Positions 16,702 through 24,086 of a DNA stretch of 37,286 bases are shown in pieces (position 1 is the first letter of the stretch; each line of letters begins with the position of its first letter). This DNA comes from Anaerolineaceae bacterium. Its GTDB lineage: Bacteria; Chloroflexota; Anaerolineae; Anaerolineales; Anaerolineaceae. The position numbers were made by a program, and so were the translations under genes. The notes under the pieces are model-generated. The model had not been told where the DNA came from and ran no database searches. It saw only the letters and a list, made by a program, of their open reading frames with translations. The stretch is from NCBI GenBank assembly GCA_011620555.1, contig WOYY01000093.1:1-37286 (forward strand), in the 5' to 3' direction.

Positions 16702-17643
16702 ATGAAACACTTTCTTGATATCGCAGATTTCACCAGTGAAGAAATTCAGGGATTGCTGACACTGGCGACCAGGCTCAAAGCCGAGCAGAAAAGGGGCGAA
16801 TCCCGCCCCCTGCTGAAAGGCAAAGTCCTGGCGATGGTCTTCCAGAAACCCAGTCTGCGCACTCGAGTCAGTTTTGATATGGCCATGCGGGACCTCGCTG
16901 GTGACGCGCTTTACCTCTCACCCAATGAAATCGGGCTGGGCAAACGGGAATCCATCGCTGATATCGCCCGGGTGCTTTCCGGGTATGTCCAGGTGGTGAT
17001 GGCCCGGGTCTTTGACCACCAGCACATCCTGGAACTGGCGAAATGGTCGTCCGTTCCCGTGATCAATGGCCTCAGCGATTACAACCACCCCTGCCAGGCC
17101 ATGGCCGATGCCCTCACGATCTATGAAGAATTTGGCTCGCTCAAGGGCCGGAACGTCTCCTATATCGGCGATGGCAACAACGTCGCTGTCTCCCTGATGA
17201 AAGCGGTCACCAAATTGGGCGCGAATTTCCGGATCGCCAACCCGAAAGGATATGACATGCCCCAAGGCGACATCGAATTGGGCAAAGAGATCGCCCGGGA
17301 AAACGCAGGGTCGGTGACCCTGCTGCGCGAGCCTCAGGCAGCCGCCGAGGGCGCCGATGTGATTTACACCGACACCTGGACCAGCATGGGCCAGGAAGAG
17401 GAAGCCAAAAAGCGCGAAGCGGTCTTCCCACCCTACCAGATCAACGACGACCTGCTCAAATTGGCTAAACCCACCGCCATCGTGATGCACTGCCTGCCCG
17501 CCCACCGCGGCCAAGAGATCACCGATGCGGTCGCTGATGGGCCGCAATCCCGCCTTTTCCCCCAGGCCGAGAACCGCATGCACGCCCAGAAAGCCATTCT
17601 GGTTGATCTGCTGCTCGGAGGCGATCCCGATGATGTCAAATAG
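16702..17643 (+). CDS. argF: ornithine carbamoyltransferase
   Basis: A 313-residue transcarbamoylase converting ornithine and carbamoyl phosphate to citrulline. The phosphate loop is SLRTR (51-55), the carbamoyl site is HPCQ (129-132), the ornithine loop is DTWTSMG (224-230) and the catalytic cysteine is in HCLPAHRG (C264). These distinguish it from aspartate transcarbamoylase. AGGAGA precedes the ATG. The gene lies 42 bases after the coiled-coil gene and overlaps the ornithine aminotransferase gene by 14 bases. No carbamate kinase or arginine deiminase is present here, so direction (biosynthetic or catabolic) is open; the pairing with ornithine aminotransferase suggests control of ornithine flux. 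Confidence 0.94.
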   Translation: MKHFLDIADFTSEEIQGLLTLATRLKAEQKRGESRPLLKGKVLAMVFQKPSLRTRVSFDMAMRDLAGDALYLSPNEIGLGKRESIADIARVLSGYVQVVMARVFDHQHILELAKWSSVPVINGLSDYNHPCQAMADALTIYEEFGSLKGRNVSYIGDGNNVAVSLMKAVTKLGANFRIANPKGYDMPQGDIELGKEIARENAGSVTLLREPQAAAEGADVIYTDTWTSMGQEEEAKKREAVFPPYQINDDLLKLAKPTAIVMHCLPAHRGQEITDAVADGPQSRLFPQAENRMHAQKAILVDLLLGGDPDDVK

Positions 17644-18838
17644 TGAATATTTCATTCGCCTGGAGGATCAATACGGCGCCCACAACTACCATCCCCTCGA
17701 TGTCGTCCTGACCAGGGGCGAAGGCGTCTGGGTATACGATGTTGACGGAAATAAATATCTGGACTGTCTAAGCGCCTATTCCGCGCTCAACCAGGGCCAT
17801 AACCACCCGAAAATCCGCCAGGCGATGATTGATCAACTCGATAAGATCACCCTGACCTCCCGGGCTTTCCGCAACGACCAACTCGGGCCATTCTACAAGA
17901 AACTCTCCGATGTAACGGGGTATGAAATGAGCCTGCCGATGAACAGCGGCGCAGAGGCCGTTGAGACGGCAATCAAGGTCGCCCGGAAATGGGCCTATGT
18001 CGTCAAAGGCGTCCCCCGCTATGAGGCGGACATCATCGTCGCCGAGGGCAACTTCCACGGCCGGACGACAACCATCATCTCATTTTCTTCCATCGAATTC
18101 TACAAGCACGATTTCGGCCCCTTCACGCCGGGCTTCCCCAGCGTGCCCTATGGCGATCTGGATGCAATCAAGGCCGCCATCACACCCAACACCGCCGCAA
18201 TCATGCTTGAACCGCTCCAGGGAGAGAACGGGGTCATCGTCCCACCGGAGGGGTATCTCAAAGCTGTCAAATCACTATGCGAAGAGAATAATATTCTTTT
18301 CATCGCGGATGAAATCCAGACCGGGCTGGGCCGCACAGGCGCGCTTTTCGCCAGTCAGCATGAGGGCGTCCGGCCGGATATCACCATCATCGGCAAGGCC
18401 CTTTCCGGCGGGTTCTACCCGATATCCGCCGTCCTGGCCGATCAGGCCATCCTGGGCCTCTTGGAACCCGGCGAACACGGCTCGACCTTTGGCGGCAGCC
18501 CTCTGGCCGCGGCGGTCGCTGTTGCTGCCCTGGAAGTCATTGAGGAAGAAAACCTGGTCGAGAATGCCCGCAAAATGGGGCAGTACATCATGGAGTATCT
18601 CGAAGAGATTCCCAAGAAAAACATCCGGGACATCCGGGGCAAGGGCCTGCTGATCGGGGTCGAACTTAAGCATGAACGGGGCGGCGCCCGCCGCTTTGCT
18701 GAAGCCCTGCAAAAACAGGGGATTCTCGTGAAGGAAACCCATGAACATATCCTGCGGCTGGCCCCCCCCCTGACCATTGACAAATCCACAGTGGACTGGA
18801 TGCTGCCCGTCCTGCGGGATGTCTTACTCATGGATTAA
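17630..18838 (+). CDS. rocD: ornithine--oxo-acid aminotransferase
   Basis: A 402-residue PLP enzyme (fold type I, class III) that transfers the delta-amino group of ornithine to a 2-oxoacid, giving glutamate semialdehyde. I chose the ATG at 17630 because GGAGG lies 8 bases upstream inside the argF end; the open frame before it is not conserved in character. Family segments are [62 protein letters not shown] and the PLP lysine in [12 protein letters not shown]. ArgD would look different around the N-terminal GAHNYHP segment. A run of nine C lies in frame at 18762-18770. It is coupled to argF and lies 20 bases before pyk. Confidence 0.93.
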   Translation: MMSNSEYFIRLEDQYGAHNYHPLDVVLTRGEGVWVYDVDGNKYLDCLSAYSALNQGHNHPKIRQAMIDQLDKITLTSRAFRNDQLGPFYKKLSDVTGYEMSLPMNSGAEAVETAIKVARKWAYVVKGVPRYEADIIVAEGNFHGRTTTIISFSSIEFYKHDFGPFTPGFPSVPYGDLDAIKAAITPNTAAIMLEPLQGENGVIVPPEGYLKAVKSLCEENNILFIADEIQTGLGRTGALFASQHEGVRPDITIIGKALSGGFYPISAVLADQAILGLLEPGEHGSTFGGSPLAAAVAVAALEVIEEENLVENARKMGQYIMEYLEEIPKKNIRDIRGKGLLIGVELKHERGGARRFAEALQKQGILVKETHEHILRLAPPLTIDKSTVDWMLPVLRDVLLMD

Positions 18839-18858
18839 CGAGCATCTGGGAGGATGTG

Positions 18859-20307
18859 ATGAAACGTTTCGCAAAGATTGTGTGCACCCTTGGCCCCAGC
18901 AGCAACACCAAGGAAAAGATCCTCGCCCTGGTCAATGCCGGGATGAACGTCGCCCGGTTAAATTTCTCGCATGGCTCCCAAGAGGACCACGCGAAAATGA
19001 TCGGGCTCGTCCGGGAAATCTCGGACGAAGTAGGGACGCCCATCACCATCCTCCAAGACCTCCAAGGCCCCAAACTTCGGATCGGCAAGCTGCCGGAGGG
19101 CCTCATCGAACTCAAACCCGGCGACGAGGTCGCCCTCAGCTCTTCCGAGGACTTCGTCAGCGATCAGAATGATATTTTCATCCCCTTTGAAGTGCCAGAC
19201 CTGCATAAAGCGGTCCAGCCCGGTAACCATATCCTTCTGGATGACGGCCAGCTTGAAATGGAAGTCACCCAGATCACCGGCGACCGGATTGATGCGGTGG
19301 TGGTGCTGGGCGGCACGCTCAAATCGAACAAAGGCGTCAACCTGCCGGGCGCGAACCTCACCTTCCCCTCCTTCACCGAAAAAGATCGGAACGATCTGGC
19401 CTTCGGCCTGAAACAGAATGTGGATATGGTCGCAATTTCCTTCGTCAAGACCGCGGCCGATGTTGAAACGGTCCGCAAAGCCATTCAGGAATTGGCTCCC
19501 ACCCCGGCTCAGAAAAAAACGCCGATCATCGCCAAACTTGAGCGGCCTGAAGCCCTTGAGAACCTGGAAGAGATCATGCAGGTGACCGATGGCGTGATGG
19601 TGGCGCGGGGCGATCTGGGCGTGGAAATGTCCCCCGCCAGAGTCCCGATCGCTCAAAAGGAGATCATCGCCAGCGCCAACCGGCATGCCCGCTACGTGAT
19701 CACCGCAACCCAGATGCTCGATTCGATGATCAATAATCCCCGCCCCACCCGAGCGGAAGCCACCGACGTGGCGAACGCGGTCTTCGATGGCACCGATGCT
19801 GTAATGCTTTCCGGCGAGACGGCTGCGGGGAAATACCCGGTGGAAGCGGTCAGCATGATGGACTCCATCGTACGCCAGGCGGAAGCCAACAGCAATCAAT
19901 GGGGCAAGGCCGTGGGTGAGATCATTGATGGCTCCCGCAGTGATGCCATTTCAATCACTCGGGCGGCCAAGTCGCTGGCCAGCGATCGGAATGTGATCGC
20001 CATCGTGGTTTTCACCCAGTCCGGCCGCACGGCCCGCCTGATGTCCAAAGCACGCCCGGATGTTCCAATCCTGGCTTTCACGCCCGAGATTCGGACCTAT
20101 GAACAAATGGGCTTGTTCTGGGGCGTCAGCCCGATGCTGGTTCCCCATGCGGACACCCTTGAAACGATGATCAAACACGTTGAGACGGCCATCTCCGCCA
20201 CCACCGACTTGAAAAACGGCCAGCAGGTGATCGTGATCACGGGCTTCCCCGTGGGCGCGCGCCGCCAGCCCAACCTGGCCCTCCTGCACACCCTGGGCGA
20301 AATCTGA
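18859..20307 (+). CDS. pyk: pyruvate kinase
   Basis: A 482-residue glycolytic enzyme making pyruvate and ATP from phosphoenolpyruvate and ADP. GGAGG lies 5 bases before the ATG at 18859; the GTG one codon earlier is too close to that site. The barrel holds KIVCTLGPSS, RLNFSHG, the catalytic segment IAKLERPEAL, the metal loop RGDLGVEM and the PRPTRAEATDVANAVFDG helix. The C-terminal domain (about 355-482) ends near residue 482, so there is no extra PEP-utiliser extension. Most pyruvate kinases have I rather than L in the AKIE motif, a mild change. It closes the long forward run, which ends at a strong terminator. Confidence 0.96.
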   Translation: MKRFAKIVCTLGPSSNTKEKILALVNAGMNVARLNFSHGSQEDHAKMIGLVREISDEVGTPITILQDLQGPKLRIGKLPEGLIELKPGDEVALSSSEDFVSDQNDIFIPFEVPDLHKAVQPGNHILLDDGQLEMEVTQITGDRIDAVVVLGGTLKSNKGVNLPGANLTFPSFTEKDRNDLAFGLKQNVDMVAISFVKTAADVETVRKAIQELAPTPAQKKTPIIAKLERPEALENLEEIMQVTDGVMVARGDLGVEMSPARVPIAQKEIIASANRHARYVITATQMLDSMINNPRPTRAEATDVANAVFDGTDAVMLSGETAAGKYPVEAVSMMDSIVRQAEANSNQWGKAVGEIIDGSRSDAISITRAAKSLASDRNVIAIVVFTQSGRTARLMSKARPDVPILAFTPEIRTYEQMGLFWGVSPMLVPHADTLETMIKHVETAISATTDLKNGQQVIVITGFPVGARRQPNLALLHTLGEI

Positions 20308-20321
20308 GCCTCAATGATCAA

Positions 20322-20352
20322 AAAACAGCCGTCTTGTGCAGACGGCTGTTTT
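20322..20352. terminator. bidirectional terminator between pyk and korB
   Basis: A 13-bp perfect stem (AAAACAGCCGTCT at 20322-20334 with its complement at 20340-20352) has a 5-base loop. It ends in TTTT on both strands and lies between convergent genes. Confidence 0.9.
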
Positions 20353-20371
20353 CGTTTTCCAGTAGAGCGGG

Positions 20372-21406
20372 TTAAACCATGGCCTGGTTGATCGCTTCCA
20401 GACTTTCAGGGGAAGGCCGCAGGTCATCGCTTTTGACCCTGTTCAAAGGTTCATCTGTCAGATTCAGGAAATCATAAAGCGAGGGCTGGTCAGGATTGAC
20501 GTAGATCAAACCGGTCACGAGATAGTGATCCCGCTCACCCTCCTCCAGGATCTTCAGAGCCTGGAACTTATCGGTCGGGTCATATTCTTTTTCCAATTTC
20601 TTCAGGACGACGACTGACCCATCATGCAGGGTCACTTCCTTGAAGGAGCCTTCTCCAAATTCATCCAGGATGATCGCCCGTCGGGTGGGCACATAGGAGA
20701 TGTCGTGCAGCGGGGCTTCATGCTGCCGGCCCCATTGGTAGGAATGCAGGGTGTCCTCCCGGTCATTAAAGCTCACGCAGGGGCTGATGATGTCGATCAC
20801 TGAGGTGCCGTTGTGGCTCAGGGCGGCCTTGAGCAGTTCCCGCACCTGTTTGGGGTCGCCGGCAAAGGACCGCGCCACAAAGCTGGCATTGCCCACCAGC
20901 GCCTCCTTGACAATGTCAATCGGCATAAAGGGGTTCATGCCCTGGTGCTTAAGCTCCAGGCCCATCTCAGCGGTGGCGGAGAACTGGCCCTTGGTTAGGC
21001 CGTAAACGCCGTTATTCTCGACGATGTAGACCATCGGCAGATTGCGCCGGATCAGGTGTTTGAATTGGCCGATCCCGATGCTCGCCGTGTCGCCATCGCC
21101 CGAGACACCGACCACCTTCATTTGCCGGTCGCCAAAGGCCGCACCCAGCGCCAGGGAGGGCATCCGGCCGTGCAGGCCGTTGAAGCCAAAGGACTTGCTC
21201 AGGAAATAAGTCGGGCTTTTGCTCGAACAGCCGATCCCGCTGAATTTGACGATCTTCTCAGGCGGGATGTTCATCTCAAAACAGGCCGTGATGATCTGCA
21301 CGGAAATGGTGTTGTGCCCACAGCCGGGGCAGAGCGTTGAAACCTCGCCCCGATAATCCGTGCGGGTCAGGCCAATCTGGTTGGTGGAAACCGTTTTTTC
21401 AGCCAT
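20372..21406 (-). CDS. korB: 2-oxoacid:ferredoxin oxidoreductase, beta subunit
   Basis: A 344-residue thiamine-diphosphate subunit. I chose ATG 21406 (MAEKTVST), with GGAGC 9 bases upstream; the upstream in-frame ATG lies inside korA. The N-terminal CPGCGH motif, GIGCSS, HGRMPSLALGAAFG and the TPP site VSGDGDTASIGIGQFKH ... IVENNGVYGLTKGQ are typical of KorB/OorB. With korA it oxidatively decarboxylates a 2-oxoacid to acyl-CoA while reducing ferredoxin. The start lies 1 base after the korA stop, so translation is coupled. Which 2-oxoacid (2-oxoglutarate, branched-chain or pyruvate) is used is not certain; family resemblance favours 2-oxoglutarate. No separate ferredoxin-like delta subunit is present. 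Confidence 0.88.
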   Translation of the reverse strand: MAEKTVSTNQIGLTRTDYRGEVSTLCPGCGHNTISVQIITACFEMNIPPEKIVKFSGIGCSSKSPTYFLSKSFGFNGLHGRMPSLALGAAFGDRQMKVVGVSGDGDTASIGIGQFKHLIRRNLPMVYIVENNGVYGLTKGQFSATAEMGLELKHQGMNPFMPIDIVKEALVGNASFVARSFAGDPKQVRELLKAALSHNGTSVIDIISPCVSFNDREDTLHSYQWGRQHEAPLHDISYVPTRRAIILDEFGEGSFKEVTLHDGSVVVLKKLEKEYDPTDKFQALKILEEGERDHYLVTGLIYVNPDQPSLYDFLNLTDEPLNRVKSDDLRPSPESLEAINQAMV

Positions 21407-21407
21407 T

Positions 21408-23228
21408 TTATTTTCGCTCCCGTTCAACCACTGCATTAACGATATAGTCTGCCGTCATCGGCAGGCCATCCATAAAGGCCAGCGAGACCATTTTTTCCGT
21501 CAGGTGACAGTAATCAATGGTCAGGATCTGGTTCAGCTGCCCATCCCGGTTCAATTCTACAACGTAGTTAACGTTATGGGCATGGATGAAATCGCCCACT
21601 TCCTGCGAGAAAGGCAAAGCCCTGATCCGCATGTAATCGCATCGGATCCCCACTGCCTTCAGCTTATCCTGGGCTTCCAGAAAAGCCGGCTCCGTGGACC
21701 CCATCCCGATCAAGCCTATCCTCGCGCCCTCCACTTCTCTGATTTCAGGCTTGGGCAGCTTCTCACGGGCGTTCTCGATCTTGGCCTTGATCCGGTCCAT
21801 CACCCGCACCCAGACATCCGGCTCTTCGCTGTAATTGCCATATTCATCGTGGCCGGTGCCGCGGGTGAAATAGGGCGCCTTGGGGTGCGTATTGCCCATC
21901 ACAGTCCGGTAAGGGATGCCATCCCCATCAACATCCAGGTAGCGGCCCCATTCTTTCCCGAAGTTTTCCAGGTCCTCTTCCCAGAGGATCTTGCCCCGCT
22001 GGATCGGCTGATTGGGATATTCAAATTTCCTGGTCATCCACTGGTTCATGCCGAGATCCAAATCGCTCAGGATAATGACCGGTGTCTGGAACTCCTCGGC
22101 ATAATCAAAAGCCTGCCACCCGAAAGTGAAGCACTCATTAACCGTTGAGGGGATCAGGATGATCTGATTCGTATCCCCATGGCCGAGGAAGTAGGTCAGG
22201 TTCAAATCCCCCTGCCCCGTCCGGGTGGGCAGCCCCGTGCTCGGCCCGACCCGCTGGACGTCCCAGAGGACCAGGGGAACCTCGGCGTAATAGGCCAGGC
22301 TCATATATTCCGTCATCAGGCTGACGCCGGGGCCGGAAGTGGACGTCATCGAGCGGATGCCCGCCCAGCCGGCGCCGACCGCCATCCCGATCGAGGCCAG
22401 CTCATCCTCGGCCTGGACAATGGCAAAGGTGTTCCTGCCGGTTTTTGGGTCCTGCCGCAGCTGGGGAGCAAAGGTATTCAGCGATTCGGCCAGACTGGAC
22501 GCCGGCGTGATCGGGTACCAGCCACAAAACTGGAAACCGCCATAGATCGCGCCCAAGGCCCCGGCCGTGTTGCCATCGGTCATAATGTAATCTTCCAAAG
22601 GCGGCATAGATTCAATGAAATAGCGGTCTTGCTTCTCCAGGTTATCCCTGGCCCAGTCCGCTGCCAGTTTGACCATCGCAAAGTTGCTTTCAGCCACCGA
22701 GGTTTTTTGAGTGAACTGGTTCAAAAGGACCTGGTGAACCACCCCCAGATCAATCCCCAACATCTGCGAGACCACGCCAACATAGACCATGTTCTCCATG
22801 TAATCCCGCAGGTTGCGGGGGACATCGGCCTCGCTGATCAGCTGCTTGACAGGCATCGGATAAGCGATCACATCATCCCGATGGATCGGGACGGCGATAT
22901 GGTCCGCATAGAAGATCACCCCGCCGGGGACATTGTAATCCAGGTCCTCAGTGAAAGTTGTCGAATTCATTTGCACGATGATGTCATCATGCGCAACCCG
23001 GGCCAGGTATCCATCCTTCGAGACCCGGATCGAGAACCAGGTTGGCAGGCCCTTGATGTTGGAGGGGAAAATATTCTTGCCGGAGACGGGGATCCCCATG
23101 TGGAACATGGCCCGCAAAAGGGTTGTGTTGGCCGTGGCGCTGCCAGAGCCGTTGACCGTGCAGACCGTCATACAAAAGTCATTGACGGCCTTCGCTTGCA
23201 TCTGCCCGATTTCGGATTCCTTTTTCAT
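21408..23228 (-). CDS. korA: 2-oxoacid:ferredoxin oxidoreductase, alpha subunit (gamma-alpha fusion)
   Basis: A 606-residue subunit that joins an N-terminal gamma domain (about 12-190; GSGSATANTTLLRAMFHMGI, NIFPSNIKG) to the alpha pyrimidine-binding domain (about 205-606). Alpha features are TDGNTAGALGAIYGG, WYPITPASSLAE, QAEDELASIGMAVGAGWAG, TSTSGPGVSLMTEY and RVGPSTGLPTRTGQGDL. This fused arrangement is common in two-subunit KorAB enzymes. AAAGGAGC lies a few bases before the ATG. The gene starts 18 bases after the GntR regulator gene, and the three genes form one operon. It feeds acyl-CoA to the ADP-forming ligase elsewhere in the window. Confidence 0.9.
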   Translation of the reverse strand: MKKESEIGQMQAKAVNDFCMTVCTVNGSGSATANTTLLRAMFHMGIPVSGKNIFPSNIKGLPTWFSIRVSKDGYLARVAHDDIIVQMNSTTFTEDLDYNVPGGVIFYADHIAVPIHRDDVIAYPMPVKQLISEADVPRNLRDYMENMVYVGVVSQMLGIDLGVVHQVLLNQFTQKTSVAESNFAMVKLAADWARDNLEKQDRYFIESMPPLEDYIMTDGNTAGALGAIYGGFQFCGWYPITPASSLAESLNTFAPQLRQDPKTGRNTFAIVQAEDELASIGMAVGAGWAGIRSMTSTSGPGVSLMTEYMSLAYYAEVPLVLWDVQRVGPSTGLPTRTGQGDLNLTYFLGHGDTNQIILIPSTVNECFTFGWQAFDYAEEFQTPVIILSDLDLGMNQWMTRKFEYPNQPIQRGKILWEEDLENFGKEWGRYLDVDGDGIPYRTVMGNTHPKAPYFTRGTGHDEYGNYSEEPDVWVRVMDRIKAKIENAREKLPKPEIREVEGARIGLIGMGSTEPAFLEAQDKLKAVGIRCDYMRIRALPFSQEVGDFIHAHNVNYVVELNRDGQLNQILTIDYCHLTEKMVSLAFMDGLPMTADYIVNAVVERERK

Positions 23229-23246
23229 CTAGGCTCCTTTCAAAGG

Positions 23247-23945
23247 CTATTCAAAAGGGAGGTTGGTGAGTTGCTTATCGCGCTGGAATAGCAGGTCCAT
23301 GTGGGCAATCAGAGCCTGATAGCCAGCCAGGAAGTCATGCCTGGCCAAGGCGTCCACCATCTGCTGGTGATACTGCCAGACATGCTCCAGATATTTTCGG
23401 TCTTCATACACGCTCAAGCCGACTGCTTCATAGATATCCCAGTAGGTCTCGAGGATTCCCAGCACGAATTCATTTTCCAACCGCCGGTAGATCGTCAGAT
23501 GTAATTGGCGGTGTTCCGTTTGGGGAATTTGGATCGGCTCCGACTGCAATTTCTGATGGGCAGCCTGAATGGTTTGCTGCAGAACTTCAATATCCTCCGC
23601 GGTCAGGCTGCTGACAGCCTGATACCAATAGGAAGTCTCGATATGATTGCGCAGATCGGAAAATTGTTTGAAAGACTGGGGATCAACACTCACGGCAAAG
23701 GCCAGGCTCGTGGTGACCGCGGGCGCAAATTGATAAGGCAGGCACTTAATACCCGTCCGCGGTTTGACCTCCACCAAGCCCAGCGCCCGCGCGACCTGTA
23801 GTTCCTCGCGCAGCGATGCTACGCTGATTCCCAGTTCCGCGCTGATGTCATTTAAACTGGGAAGGATTTCAGCGCCTTCGGCCTTCTGGCGCGCCAGATA
23901 GGCCATAAATGTGGAGAGTTGGTGGGAGAGGGGTGAGCGTTTCAA
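23247..23945 (-). CDS. GntR family transcriptional regulator, FCD subfamily
   Basis: A 232-residue regulator. A winged helix-turn-helix (about 8-70; ILPSLNDISAELGISVASLREELQVARALGLVEVKPRTGIKCL) precedes an all-helical FCD ligand domain (about 90-225). The FCD histidines that usually hold a metal are visible as H149 (RQLHLTIY), H193 (YHQQM) and H215 (LIAHMDL). The start is TTG with AGGA about 9 bases upstream; no ATG is in frame before it. It heads the korAB operon, and its promoter is covered by perfect palindromes, so autoregulation together with control of korAB is likely. The effector is probably a carboxylate, as in other FCD regulators, perhaps the 2-oxoacid substrate. Confidence 0.9.
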   Translation of the reverse strand: MKRSPLSHQLSTFMAYLARQKAEGAEILPSLNDISAELGISVASLREELQVARALGLVEVKPRTGIKCLPYQFAPAVTTSLAFAVSVDPQSFKQFSDLRNHIETSYWYQAVSSLTAEDIEVLQQTIQAAHQKLQSEPIQIPQTEHRQLHLTIYRRLENEFVLGILETYWDIYEAVGLSVYEDRKYLEHVWQYHQQMVDALARHDFLAGYQALIAHMDLLFQRDKQLTNLPFE

Positions 23946-23956
23946 TTCATGTCATC

Positions 23957-23979
23957 CTGATTAATCAGATTAATCTGAT
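23957..23979. promoter_or_regulatory. overlapping palindromic operators upstream of the GntR gene
   Basis: CTGATTAATCAG (23957-23968) and ATCAGATTAATCTGAT (23964-23979) are perfect 12- and 16-bp palindromes that overlap by 5 bases. They contain two direct copies of GATTAATC spaced 9 bp apart. They lie just downstream of the predicted start of the regulator's own promoter, a repressor position. Confidence 0.65.
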
Positions 23980-23982
23980 GAT

Positions 23983-23996
23983 TACTCGCGCGAGTA
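23983..23996. promoter_or_regulatory. 14-bp palindrome over the regulator's -10 and start site
   Basis: TACTCGCGCGAGTA is a perfect 14-bp palindrome. It overlaps the reverse-strand -10 (23998-23993) and the predicted start near 23986. Its sequence differs from the neighbouring AT-rich palindromes, so it may bind another protein. Confidence 0.45.
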
Positions 23997-24021
23997 TAAC
24001 ATGGCCTCACCCTGGCGTCAA
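23993..24021 (-). promoter_or_regulatory. promoter of the gntR-korAB operon
   Basis: On the reverse strand TTGACG (24021-24016) and TATACT (23998-23993) are separated by 17 bases. Each hexamer matches consensus at 5 of 6 positions. The leader from about 23986 to the TTG at 23945 contains the palindromic operators. Confidence 0.8.
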
Positions 24022-24086
24022 TACCCTGAAAAGTGTTACAATTCCTCCGTGTACAAAGTAAATAATTATCTAATCACCTGAAAGTT

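Noticed and set aside
18761-18770. Run of nine C inside rocD as a phase-variation tract
   Set aside because: The run encodes Ala-Pro-Pro in the conserved frame and the gene is intact; a single tract in a housekeeping enzyme is not evidence of switching, though it is a place to check for sequencing error.
18854-18861. ATG-TGA minimal ORF overlapping the pyk start
   Set aside because: The ATG lies immediately next to GGAGG with no spacing, so it is unlikely to be used; the ATG 5 bases further on is the proper start.
18958-19899. 313-codon reverse ORF opposite pyk
   Set aside because: Shadow of the conserved pyruvate kinase reading frame; no start signal or recognisable motif.
22179-23291. 370-codon forward ORF opposite korA
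   Set aside because: Fully antisense to a gene with clear family motifs; the translation is rich in Arg/His/Asp/Gly typical of a shadow frame and has no ribosome site or domain.
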